Shown here piece by piece: positions 33,446 to 45,254 of a DNA stretch of 64,000 nucleotides. The stretch is taken from NCBI GenBank assembly GCA_033398695.1, contig CM065812.1, forward strand, positions 134,174,858 through 134,238,857, written 5' to 3'. This DNA comes from Orobanche coerulescens. Lineage: Eukaryota; Streptophyta; Magnoliopsida; Lamiales; Orobanchaceae. Under the pieces are notes generated by a model. It did not search any database. It was not told the origin of the DNA and worked only from the letters and a program-made list of their open reading frames with translations. The first letter of the stretch is position 1. Every line of letters starts with the position of its first letter. The translations under genes and the position numbers were made by a program.

Positions 33446-34958
33446 CAATTTTCAATTTTAAACAAAATGTATCGTGAATAATCATGCAAATCCATAGTGC
33501 TCAACTTAATCAATACTACCCTGAAAATCTCAAAGAATAATACAAGTATCGTAATAGTGAGTCACGTCCCGGACACTGATTCCACAAAGTAACCAATTTC
33601 AGTCCTAATCAATCGTTCATGAAGAAAATCAAGCTCGAAGACTAACAATCGTGAATTTAACCGATCGTCAATATGAAGGGTTAGATTAAACAAGCCAATT
33701 CGCCCAGTCCCACAGCCTAGTGGCAAAATTCAAGAGTTTCATTATCAAAATTACGCCTAGGACAACATTCCCTTATGTACGATCAATAATATGATTCGAG
33801 TTAACCACTAGGTTTCGGTTCTCGGGATATTTCATCGGGATGATTCTAGGGTGGATTTCCATTCTCATGTATCGGGGAACCGTTTGACGTAAAAGACACT
33901 CATGGGGCACATGGATGCTTCTAGTTACTAAGTCCCCCTCTACAGCGGATAAAAAACTCGAATAGCAATTCCCGCATGTCAAGGTTGCTGTTTTACGCGA
34001 GAGTAAACAACGGGTCACGTGAATACCCCCAGTTACTAGGCTTCCCATCATCAGTAATACGATATTTCTAAATTATTAATCTATTCATGGTCGTCGTTTT
34101 ACGCGAGAGTAAACAACGGGTCACGAGAATACCCCCGGTTACTAGACTTCCCATCATAGAACAATCAATATCTCGACTTTTTCTTGGGAAAAACTGTCCG
34201 TCTCTAAACTCAATCCGAGGGCCAACAAGACTCATATTACTGGACGACTAGCTACACGAAAAATTTAACCAAACGTATAGACGGTGATTTGAAAACACGT
34301 ATGTCTCTTTTCTTATCTGCTAAAATTTCTACAAAAACGATAAAATTTCGGACCTAAATGAATACTCAACAGAAACAGATATCTCTGACTGCAACTCGAC
34401 CAAAAGTCAACCGTTTCTTCCAAGAGAAATTAGTATCGTAACATCAGATTTACACATGGAAGCACGAAAAATTCACGATAAATTCAAGCTTGCAAAAACC
34501 ATCAACAGCATGCAAAATAAAATCCACTACATATAACATTATCAATAATAAAACTCATGTGAAAATAAAAGAGATAAGGAAAAGTGAAACTTATTCCAAA
34601 TGTCTTCTTGAACACCCGCACATGTCTGAGTGGAAACGTCGGTCAATCCATACTTCAAATAACGCCCAACATCACGAGGGACCCCCAAACTTAGTCTCTA
34701 GTCATGAGATAACAATAGACATTAAATCAAGGAAGACTAGAATATGAAGAATAATAACTCATAGGGGTTATAAAGAAATATCAGAGAAATAAGGGCCAAC
34801 AAGAATACACGAATCCAAATGAAATAACAAAATAAAGAAAAATTAAAAAACGAAAAATAATTAAAAAAAACAACTAACTAAAAAGCAAGTAAAATGATGG
34901 GTTGCCTCCCATCCAGCGCTCTATTTTACGTCTTGAGCACGACGTGGCGAAAAAAATT
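33446..34958 (-). other. Non-coding internal region of E
   Basis: No convincing ORF. It has a direct repeat (33984-34051 and 34090-34157) and, near the third-ORF-like end, the block GGGTTGCCTCCCATCCAGCG (34900-34919), similar to a sequence common in plant LARD-type elements. Confidence 0.6.
33984..34157. repeat. 68-base direct repeat inside E, two copies
   Basis: Copies 33984-34051 and 34090-34157 share TTTTACGCGAGAGTAAACAA and CCCATCAT, with about four to six differences, separated by 38 bases. A weaker third copy may lie at about 33885-33950. Confidence 0.8.
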
Positions 34959-35591
34959 CTAACGTGGCTTCTTTCTAGGGAGATTGCCAAATTCCCCCTT
35001 CTTGCAATCTATAAGCCTCTTATTCCATAAGGGAGGCTTTGGCTCATGCCCGGTTGCCAAAAATAATGAATAATAATAATTATGCGGACAACCAAAAAAT
35101 GATGGAAGAATATAATAATGATAAGGCATGAATAAATAAGCAGAGTTCGAATGGGTAGATAATAAAGACACATCGTGAACAACCTCATTAGAACTCAAGG
35201 AATCAGCCTCAACAAAATCAGAAGTAATGGGGTCAATCTCTCCCATTATGGATTTAGGAAAAATTATGCGCGGCACCGTCAATAAAATTTTTGGCACATA
35301 AGTGTTCGCCTTATTAGTCGAAGTTTGATGACAATTTAATGAAATTTCTTTGGAAACATCATCAATGGTAACTTCTTCTACAGGCTCATCACACTTTATG
35401 TAATTATCGGGTGCTGGGGGATCGACCCTAAAACTTAACATGTCTTTCATCTCAACCTCCCCTTCATCTTCACTACTAAATATATGAGCTGGAAAATAAC
35501 CATAGTGAATCTCAAGACCACGATGTGCACATTCTAGCTCAAAAAGAGTACTATCAGGATTTTTAAGAGTGTCTACACATTGTTCAAGCAT
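34959..35591 (-). CDS. Unrecognised 210-aa ORF of E
   Basis: Begins 190 bases after the PBS, where gag would start. I do not recognise it. It is acidic in the first 100 residues (SSEDEGEVEMKD), has a Tyr/Phe-rich patch (YHYYILPSFFGC) and ends in a basic PRKKPR tail with a WNKR motif just before. There is no CCHC knuckle, no protease motif and no membrane segment. It may be a residual or LARD-specific protein, or an ORF kept by chance; the clean frame across 630 bases in a decayed element argues mildly for recent coding. Confidence 0.45.
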   Translation of the reverse strand: MLEQCVDTLKNPDSTLFELECAHRGLEIHYGYFPAHIFSSEDEGEVEMKDMLSFRVDPPAPDNYIKCDEPVEEVTIDDVSKEISLNCHQTSTNKANTYVPKILLTVPRIIFPKSIMGEIDPITSDFVEADSLSSNEVVHDVSLLSTHSNSAYLFMPYHYYILPSFFGCPHNYYYSLFLATGHEPKPPLWNKRLIDCKKGEFGNLPRKKPR

Positions 35592-35780
35592 GGTCTTTTG
35601 TTTTGGGGAGTGACTGACCTCTATTTGGCAAATTATTAAGAATATCGAAATTTATGAAATGCCAAGGGCCACGATACTCATAGGAAAACATAATGAAGAA
35701 AATAAAAATATAGAGACTAAAGAAAAAAACTTCAAATTAAAATTAGAGTCGCTTGGTATTGATATTAGCGAAAAAATCAG

Positions 35781-35798
35781 TCCCCGGCAACGGCGCCA
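35781..35798 (-). other. Primer-binding site of E (tRNA-Asp)
   Basis: Sense TGGCGCCGTTGCCGGGGA, 18 bases, complementary to the 3' end of plant tRNA-Asp (GTC), six bases from the 5' LTR. It fixes the - orientation of E. Confidence 0.9.
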
Positions 35799-35804
35799 AA
35801 AACT

Positions 35805-37076
35805 TGTTGTGGGAAAATACCTCACAATATGCCGCAAGTGCACGGTGTCAACAAGTAATAAATTGATAATTAAAGTATCGTTCCTCGAGTGATTTCACTA
35901 AATCAAAATTTAGTCAACTCACAATTTTATTTGAAGAACAATTAAATAGAGTTTATATCTAAACTAATTGCGAGAAAATAAATAATAGTACTACTAATAA
36001 TAATAATAATAATACTAATAAGGGTAGGATTATGATTTTCACCTCAAACAATCGGGAATGATATTTATTCGATTCAATTCATCGTTATTCATTGATTGTA
36101 AGCGGGAATTCCTAAATTATTCTAAAGCCTTTCCCAAGGTCGATAGAAAATACTACGAATTATTAACTCGATATATCCCTATTCGAATTAGATAATTAAT
36201 AATAAACAGTTCAAGAATTCCCAATAAATAGCTTCACAATTCGCATGAGTATATCCCTATCTCACGAAAATTATGATTCGTCTAACAAGAACTATGCCTA
36301 AATTTCATCTAGAATCCATAAAGACATTCAAAACAAATTAATCTGTTGGTAGATAATTAAAAAGATTAAGAGCAAGAAGAATCCAATTCAATAGAATAAC
36401 GAGTAAATCGAAATAATAATAAATAATCAAACCGTCATGAAATTTCTACAATCAAAATCCTTTCGAATAAATCTAAAACTAAGATGCAGAAAAACCCAGT
36501 GATCCGTTGCCACAAATCTCCTCCTTGTGTTCCCCTTGATTTCTTCCGCCGAAAACCTCTCTCCAATCCCCCTCGTCTGTTCTCCTCTTTCCTCTCTTTT
36601 TATAGGTTTTTTTTTCTCTCTTTTTAATTCCCCCTCATCCCTCCAGTGGGTCCCTCACCAAAAAGTCATCAAATCTCCTTTCTTCCCAGTGCTCCTGACG
36701 GCACACACCAAAAAAAAACCAAAAGCCCCTGCGGCCCAAAGCTTACATCCGCGGCCCAATACTTTCCTCCCACACACCACAAATATTTGTTAGAAGCAGT
36801 GGCGTCTTTTTGCGCTTTCTATGCCGCGGCCACTAAACACACAAGACACAAGACAGCATGCACATCATTCGCTTATTGTTCGTGGCCGCGGCTCACTTTG
36901 CAAGGCCATGCCATGACTAAAATCGCTATTTTCGCGCTTTTTCATCGTTTTGGCTTCCGGACTCCGATTTCCTGCAAAACATATAAAAATAATGCATTAA
37001 AAGCTCATTTATGCTGATTTAGGCTCAAGATGAATATAAAATAATGATATAAAAGCGCATAAAAATACGCCTAACA
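35805..37076 (-). mobile_element. 5' LTR of E
   Basis: 1272 bases; sense TATAAAAA at 36604-36597. It differs from the 3' LTR by many small deletions and by a segment around 36810-36930 containing CCGCGGCCAC. Confidence 0.88.
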
Positions 37077-37081
37077 TGTAG

Positions 37082-37972
37082 CTTTTGCCGTTCACACAGA
37101 TTGGATTCAAGCTCTTTCTGACTCACTTCTTCTCACACAGATTGAAGCTTCATCTTCAATGCTATTCTTACCACACAGATCGGAATATGCAAGGATCCTT
37201 AGTCCACACAGGGCTAATGATAATCTCAACGATAAGGGTAGAACAATTCCAAACAGTAGCTATATCTTTGATGAACGATCGTTGTATGCTGTGCTGTTTG
37301 CGTTGAGGACTTAGTATATTTCTTCGCTTGGATCTGTTGTATGCTCACGAAATATAATGCTCTTGAATAGCTAGATTGTCAGAGTAATCTTGTCAGAATA
37401 TGTGCGATAATGAATAGCTTCTTGTGTGTTGTAAAGTCTTCTTGCTTGGGGCTATTTATAACCATGGAAATATATCCGTTATAAATGTAGTCGTTGCTGG
37501 TTGGTGAGATGTTGACATTTCTGATTGGCCGCTGCTGAATGTTTGAATTAAAGCAGATCGCATTTAATGCTTCAGACATCCTTTATGTCTTTGCATTAAA
37601 TGCTCGACTTGTCTCTCTCTGGCTGCATTAAATGATGTCCTATCAGTAATAAATGCTGCTTTAACCGTGAATACTTTACGAATAAACAATGTTTATCTCA
37701 CAATGGCTTAAATCTTTTTATGTTCAGTCCTATTGGATGTGTTTTATTTTTCGATAGTAAAACACTTTCAGACTTTATGTTGTATCCAACACATTAAGTT
37801 TCTTTGTTGTATGTAGTAGGCTTTGTAGGATGGACTGTAGAAGATCTCTTTGTTGTATGGACGGGCTGTATGGAGAGTCCTAACAGCTTCCATACTTAAT
37901 AACATTCTGACTCCTTTAAGACTTCTTGCTGTATGTTGGCAATTTATCAAAACAGGAATGTTTATCCCAACA
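37082..37972 (-). mobile_element. 3' LTR of D, second piece
   Basis: Continues the D LTR after the right TGTAG copy of E (37077-37081); ends TTTATCCCAACA. Sense TATAAATA at 37460-37453. Subfamily Y has no terminal duplication. Confidence 0.88.
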
Positions 37973-38471
37973 ATTTCCACATTTTTGATAATGCCATAAC
38001 CCTTTTTAGATGTCTTCATCTGGATATAGAGAGGCTGTCTTCGAGTCTTCTGTCCGATTGATCTGATCTTCAATACTTAGTCTAGAAATATGAACTGCTC
38101 GCAGGCAAGTTAAAAAAATAAAAATCCTAGATGACTGTGTATTACAATTGAACTTATGATTGACGCGTAGGCACAATCTTACAGTGTGGTCTAGGTTGAA
38201 TACAACTTAATCTATGAATTTTTCGCAGATAAGTTCTTACAGCTTTAAGACTTAACAAGTTTTATACTTGTTCAAATATGGTAAAAACTTCGTAAACAAA
38301 CAGTAAAACAGTAAGCTTAGATTACGAGCTGTAATCTTTCAAGAAAATAAGTTTTATTGATATGGATGGGAAAATTACATGTTCTTGAAAAGTTAAAAAA
38401 CACAAAACAAATACTACCTACTGTATTAGTAAGCTAACATAAGAAACAAGTACAGCGTAAAGGCTAATAGG
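37971..38471 (-). other. PPT and 3' spacer of D
   Basis: The PPT position (37971-37987, sense CAAAAATGTGGAAATTG) is mutated compared with A1. The rest has no ORF and matches the spacer in A1 and B at lower identity. Confidence 0.65.
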
Positions 38472-41400
38472 CTAACTCATATACTGAGAATGTCTCCAAG
38501 GCCTTTTGTCAGGATCCTTAGCAGTTCCTTTCCACCAGTTGACTAGGGAGTCCTTGCCTCGATCCCGATAGATACTCCTTCCTTCAGGGGTTTGATTGTA
38601 CGCAAGGATCCAGTCTTCCGAATGAGTGATTCATTCTCCTTTCTGGTGCTTGGACTTCATCAGCATTTGCAGAGGGAGCCTTCATTCCGCTAACAGCCTC
38701 GAGAATTCATTTATGGCATCTTACAGCATCTTGAATCGATTGAAGAGGGCAGACTCCCTAATGAGCGTATAGAAGTATCTCATCAGTTCATTTTTCTTCC
38801 AATTCTTCAGATCATCGGCTGAAGGCTGTCGGTCAGTGGGTAGCAAAATCTCGGCGGGCTTTCGCACATTGTTCTTCCAAGGAAACTTGGGATCCTGGAA
38901 CTCAGGTTGAGAGCCAGATACCCTATATCCTCATGAAGCTTTACTTGACCCGGGTGAGGCTAGTCTACCAATAGGAGCAGCAACACTTTCTTCCAGCACT
39001 GCTTCCATCTCTCTCTCTCTCTCCAGTCTCCATCTTCGGCTAGCCTCTCTGTCTTCTTCCCCCTTTTTGCATCATCAATATCCGATACCATGGTATGAAT
39101 CTCCTGTATGAGCTTCATGGACTCGTCGTGTTTGTTCGTCAGATTATTGACTTTATCAACCAGAGTACCGAGCACTAGAGACATATTATCTATCTTGTGA
39201 TCGTGGTCAGTGAGCCTGGTGCTGGTATGATGAAGGGCGGCAACCATTTTGGCTTCGGCAATCCTGGGCTTTTTTTGTTCTTGCCTTATGATTTTCTCCT
39301 GATGCTGCTTGAGTTGATTGAGCGCTTGCCACAATGTTGTAGGTATCAGGCGGAACGCATCATCAAAATCATTGACGGATCGAGGGTGCGCAATTTTGGA
39401 ATCCTCGGGCTCTTCAAGTTGATGGAGAACCAAATGATGATGAGGACGTCGTGGTCTGTCTTCTGTTAAGAAACCATCTTCGGAATCTGATTTAGAGTTA
39501 ACAGATGTGGGAGATGCAGGGGCATCTTGAGTAGAAGCTTCAGAAGTAGGTGCTGCTAATCTAATATCGGAGATAGGAGGGATGGATTCCTCCTATTTGG
39601 ATTGCTCGTCGGTAGTCGGAAGTATATGAGGGACCGAATCCTCATGCCGACCCTCAGCTTCTGCCTAATCCGGAAGAGGGACTGGATCCTCTTGGAGGAT
39701 GGCACGGGCGGCTTCTTCAGGTTGCGGGACAGGCTGGGCACCCTGTTAGGGAGCAGCTTGCTCTTCAGAGGTGACAGGAGGGACTGATTCCTCCTATTGC
39801 TATTCTTGAGCAGCTTCCTGTTGTGGGGTAGGGGACTGTTGTCTGTCAGATGTTCCCTGACCCTGTTGGTTTCAGTGATTGGCCATGTCACCTTCCCTGA
39901 CCTCTTCTCGTCTGATCCTCAAACCGGCCTGTAGGGCATCGTTGTCATCATCATCCGAGTCATGTTCGGAGTGGTGGTTGTTTTATGGAGCTTTGTCACT
40001 AGACTGTGACTTACCTTTCAGTCTAGCCTTCTATTTTGCCTTGAAATAGTCAGAGATTAGCTCCTGGCAAAAGTGATCCTCCCAGCGGATCAGGACCTCA
40101 ACGTTCTGGGTGTCCGTGACCTCCAGAGCATATAATTCCTTGTCCTTCTAGTCGGCCCAGTGGTACAGGGTGTCGTATGGGGCGACCCTATAGGACTTCC
40201 AGATTTTAAAGCGTTCATACACTTGCTCTATTTGTACCTGTAGGAGAGTATTATTTATTATTTCAGAGGGGGAGGGACTCCGTACAGTAATTGGGTCTAC
40301 CGTCCGGATGGGATCCTCAAGAGGTATGGGAGCATGTTGTGGAGAGGGATCCCGAATAGGGAATGGTGCCCTGTGGGGAGAGGGACTCCGTACAGGGGTG
40401 GATACCCTGTTATGAGTAACGGCTTTTGGCTCCGAAGGGGCAGCCGACTCGCCCGATCCTTCCAACTTGGCAAGCAGTTGGTCATCCATCATAGTCGCCA
40501 TAGGCTTAGGATTTGCTGTTTCAGCAGCAACTGCTTTTTCCAGAGTGGTTGTGCCCTGTGGGATAGGTTCATTGAAAGGAACAGAGGGGGCCTCTACAGT
40601 AACTGCTGCACTTACTGTAGGCTCAGCTTTGGAAGAGTTCTTGATCTTCTTCTTCTTCTTCTCTAAAGCATGAGGTGACCTGCTGTCAGAGAGTCTTTTT
40701 CCTCTTCTTTTCTTCGATAGAGATTCTCGCAGTGACGTCCCTAAGGTCACTTGAGATCGGCATGCTATGAGTTTGGGGACTCTTATCAATCAGGGGTGAC
40801 TTATTGAACGCTGCAGCGTTAATTCCACCAATGAACTTTTCGGGGCCAATCTTCTTGGCATCAGTATATTGTTTTACTCCGTAGTGAGTGAGGATGTAGT
40901 TCAAGATGAGGCCGAATGATTTCTTTGCAGTTTCAGGTTTGGAAGCCTCCTCATGTATCCTCTTCAGCAGTATTTGACACTAGTTAACCTTTTCTCCGGA
41001 CATGATGGAGACCATCATTCTGAAGCGTAGATTGGTGAACATTTCGAAAGCTCTTGTCTAGTTCTCAACTACCCGACAACAGAAGTCGTGAAGGTACACA
41101 TATGGCAGAGTGAAATTTATTTTGTGGCATGAGGGGTGAACATTCATGGCATTCTCATCGCCAGTGAACAACCTCCAGTAGGCAGACAGAAGACTCTATG
41201 AACCGAAGGTCTCAAGCTCTTCCATTTTCAGGCCATCAGACGTTAGCGTGTACAATTTCTCCAACAGATCTCTGTTCACAGAGACCTCAATCCCTTGAAC
41301 AGTTGCAGAAATATCAGAGATCTCACCTCCTCTCCTCTGAGATGAGTACTTGAACGAGGCATCCAAGTAGAATTCTTCAACAATTTGTTCATCATATGAC

Positions 41401-41588
41401 TCAGCATGGTGACTATCAAGGCGATACAGCCCTTGCTGTTTCACCCTTGAAACAACTACCTTCGTCTCGTCGGAGTTTTCTCCTTCGACAATAACTCTCT
41501 CCATCACTACGGATCTGGCAAACATATATGCGTCAATGATTGATTCCTTTTTCTTTATTGAGAGGGATGAATTCTGAGAAGTCGACAT
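38472..41588 (-). pseudogene. Third ORF (aORF) of D
   Basis: From ATG at 41588 to 38472, about 1,039 codons if continuous, now broken. N-terminal part 41588-41196: MSTSQNSS start, EEFYLDAS, GGEISDISATVQG, LETFGS. Middle part 40789-40148 has a KKKKKIKNS basic segment, a Pro-rich V-R-S-P-S-P-H-R type repeat and an RFKIWKSYRV segment. Part 39433-38960 is helical with repeated heptads (STRLTDHDHKIDNMSLVLG). Same domain order as B. Function unknown. Confidence 0.72.
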
Positions 41589-42339
41589 TTTTGCAGAAGA
41601 AATGTTTGAAGTAACTGGGAAAAATTGCAGAAAGTAGCAGGAAATCTGTAGATTATTTGCTTAAGACTCGTTTAAATTTGCAGAAAGCGTAAAGAGTCTA
41701 AGGGAGCAAAATACAGTCCTTTTATAGGGTGCAGGGAAGATTAAAGTTTTAAACAGTGAACAGTCAGATTTAAGGAATGGGAACCGTCTTTTTAAGTGAA
41801 CGTACAGGATGGGTTCAGAATAATTCGTACATCTGATCCATCTATTTTTGAAATAATAACCGGTCCCACTTCTGACAGTTCGTATCCCTTTATTGCACGA
41901 AACGACGGTTTGAAATTAATTAAAAACGCGATATTTGAAGCGATAAGGTCCAGGTGTCTTCAAAACCATTAAACGATAAGGTGTTTGAAATATAAACAGA
42001 GCACGTGGACTTTAAAACAATTTCTGTACGAAGAGAATAGTATTATAATATTAATTGACATCCTATCGTGTATGTGTTGTATCCGCGAAAATACAGCGTT
42101 CCCCCTTAAAAGGTACATACAGGATTCAATTCTTACACCAATTTTTGGATTAATATTGTATCCATGGGTACTACAGTATTCCCCCTTAATTAATGCACAC
42201 GTCAGCTGTATGAAGGTTTCATTCCTTCTCTGTCCTACAGTGAGATCTGACTCGTTCTGAGTGTATCATTAATTAAAGTAGATATTGTATTCTTGGGTCT
42301 TATAGAATTCCCCTTCAATTGATGAGTAAAAGCGTAAAA
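41589..42339 (-). promoter_or_regulatory. Spacer with internal TATA promoter and internal polypurine tracts (D)
   Basis: Sense TATAAAAG at 41726-41719, 131 bases before the third-ORF ATG, in the same TATAAAAGGACT context as in A2 and B. Tracts at 42099-42107, 42179-42187 and 42308-42316 (the last with one change). The GACTC...GAGTC pair is kept; the telo-box is decayed. Confidence 0.62.
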
Positions 42340-45250
42340 ACTTATAGGGAGTCAGACTGTAGCATTCCCAATTCTTGACGAAGCATACAGAATCTGGTTG
42401 TGCTGAGAGGTTTTGTAAAGATGTCGGCCAACTGAATGCATGTATGAATCTTCCCGATCTGAACATCCTTATTCTCAACATGATTCCTGATGAAGTGATG
42501 CTTCATATCAATATGCTTAGTTCGCGAGTGCAATACAGGGTTGTGCGTTATTGCAATTGCACTCGCGCTATCACACATGATTGGCGTCTCTCTGGCACTG
42601 ATTCCATAATCTGATAATTGTTGTTGCATCCAGAGAATCTGCATACATCAACTTCCAGCGGCATAGTATTCCGACTCAGCTCTAGAAAGCGAGTTGGCCA
42701 ATTGCTTCTTACTGAACCATGACACAAGTCTGGGTCCAAGAAAGTGACAAGTACCGCTTGGGCTCTTCCTATCCAACTTACAGCCTCTGAGATCCGAGTC
42801 GCTGTAGCCAACCAAATCAAATCCTCCTTCCTTAGGATACCACAATCCTACATTAACTATTCCTTTCACGTACTTAAGGATTCATTTGGCTGTCGTGAAG
42901 TGTGACTCCTTAGGTGTTACTTGATACCGAGCACACACTCCTACATCAAACTAGATATCGGGCCTGCTAGCCGGTAGGTACATGAGTGAGCCTATAAGCT
43001 TCTTATAGAGTGATTGATCAACCGGATTTCCAGTTTCGTCAGCACTAATTTGCGTGGAAGCGCTCATGGGGGTTAACGAGGATTTGGAGTTGTTCATCTC
43101 AAACTTGTTGAGTAGCTCCTTGATATACTTCTCCTGGATGATAAAGATTCCTGTAGGCAATTGCTTAACCTGTAATCCTAGAAAATAACTAAGTTCTCAC
43201 ATCATACTCATTTCAAATTTACGTTGCATGATATGAGAGAACCTTTGATATAAAGCAATGTTAGTAGAACCAAATATAATATCATCGAAATATATTTGTA
43301 CCATTAACATGTCATCTCCTTCATGTATTTTAAATAGGGTCTTATCCACAGCACCTTTATCAAATCCATTATTGGTTAGGTACAAGGACAGGGTTTCGTA
43401 CAAGCTCTAGGTGCTTACTTAAGTCCATACAGAGCTTTCCGTAGCCTGTATACTAGGTCTCTGCCTTCAGTGTTGACAAACCCTGGTGGTTGTTCAACAT
43501 AGACTTCTTCGGCAAGATCTCCATTCAGGAATGCACTTTTGACGTCCATTTGATATACTATAAAGCTCTTATGGGCGGCAAATCCTAGAAATATCCTGAT
43601 GGCTTCTAATCTGGATACAAGGGCAAAAGTCTCATCATAATGTATGCCTTCTTCCTGTCTGTATCCTTGTGCGACTAGACGGGATTTGTTCCTAATAACA
43701 AGTCCATTCTTATCCTTCTTGTTTCTAAATACCCATTTGGTTCCAATTACAGCTTTGATGTTCTGGCCTGGGTACTAGATACCATACATTGTTTCTTTCG
43801 AAACCATTAAGCTCTTCTTCCATAGAAGTGATCCAGTGAGAATTATTCCAGGCTTCATTGGTTGAAACAGGTTCGGATTGAGCTAAGAATATAGCTAGGG
43901 TGCACATAGCTAGTCTCCTATGTTCAGCTTGAGATTTCCATATAGGAAAAATAGATTTCTCATACTCGGTTTCTTCTTGCGCACATAGTATAGTTCCTTG
44001 TGTACTCTGTGTTCTTATATGGGTAGGTACACCAGCATAAATATCACCTATAATCAACCCATGCAGATGATCTCTCAACCATATTCTGTCAGGTCAAATT
44101 CAGCATCCCGTACTATATCTTGTGGTGCTGTAATCTCGGCTTCAGCTTGTACAGCATCGGCTTCGAGTACTTCTGATCTTACAGCTGTGGGATTGATTTC
44201 TAAGTCTACGACTGGCTCTATTGGGGTCTGAAGGTCATCAATAGAGAGTGTTCGGATATTATGGGTTAAGTCTTCTACTCCTGTAGGATCAAAGTGAGGT
44301 TCATTGAACACTATATGAACAGATTCCTCTGTTGCCAGCTTCCTTTTATTAAAGATTCTGAAGGCTTTGCTGACAAAAGAGTATCCTACAAATATCCCTT
44401 CATCTGACTTTTCGTCGAAGGTCTTGAGTTGATTTTTCCCATTACTCAAAACGTAACACCTACATCCAAAGATATGAAAGTATGCAACTAATGGAGTTTT
44501 ATTATTCCATACCTCATAGGCTGTTTTGTTGTGAAGCTTGTTGATGATATAGCAATTTTGTGTATAGCATGCTATATTGGTTGCTTCGCCCCAGAACCGC
44601 TGTGGCAACTTGCTTGAGGCAATCATGGTTCTTGTTTCTTCCATGAACGTCTTATTCTTTCACTCGGCAATACCATTTTGTTGAGGAGTTCGGGCTGCTG
44701 AGTATTCGTGTTGTATTCCATTATCCGAACAGTATTTCTCTATAAAGCGATTTGTGAATTCAGTATCTCTGTCGGAACGAATGGACATGATACTCAACTC
44801 TTTCTCATTCTGTAGATTTCTCAGGTGCTCAGGCAATTTCGTTGTTGTTTCTTTCTTCTTGCTTAAAAAGATTGTCCAATCGTACCTCGAAAAATCATTG
44901 ACAATAACAAGACAGTATTTCTTACCTCCAACCTTACAGGGTCTACAGGACAGTAGGGGTCCATATGTAGCATATCCAGAATCCTGTAGGTGGACAGGTA
45001 TGATTTGCTTTTCAAGGTGGTTTTGACTTGTTTGCCTTTTTGATAGGGCCTGTGGATGTTGTCTTATAGAGTGACACATCGGGCAAACCTCTAACTATTT
45101 CCTGTATGGCGAGTTTGTTGATCGTCTTGAAGTTGATGTGATACATCCTCTTGTGCCATCGCCAGCTTTGATCTGCAGTGCCTTTGGCAATAAAAAAAGG
45201 AACAGTGAAGCTCGTAGGCTTCCAGTCAGCAATATACATATTACCTGACC
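42340..45250 (-). pseudogene. Ty1/copia pol of D
   Basis: Integrase pieces 45079-44660 (RSDRDTEF, NGIAE) and 44644-44075; RT pieces around 44078-43197 with YFDD at about 43310; RNase H 42869-42342 with YSDSDLRGC, SRAESEYYAA, MCDSASAIA and IDMKHHF, so all four acidic positions look present. Ends in LADIFTKPL plus tail. At least five frameshifts or stops. The protease region is shortened, with a deletion near 45350. Confidence 0.85.
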
Positions 45251-45254
45251 TGCT

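Larger units (their letters stand above)
32121..37076 (-). mobile_element. Element E: pol-less LTR retrotransposon (LARD-like)
   Basis: LTRs 32121-33405 (1285) and 35805-37076 (1272), TGTTGTGGGAAAA...ACGCCTAACA, with a perfect TGTAG target duplication (32116-32120, 37077-37081). The PBS matches tRNA-Asp, which is usual for Athila/Tat-type Ty3/gypsy elements. The internal 2399 bases hold one unrecognised ORF of 210 aa and no pol domain, so the element is non-autonomous. The right LTR carries many small deletions and a replaced segment near 36810-36930, so it is older or less constrained than C. Confidence 0.9.
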
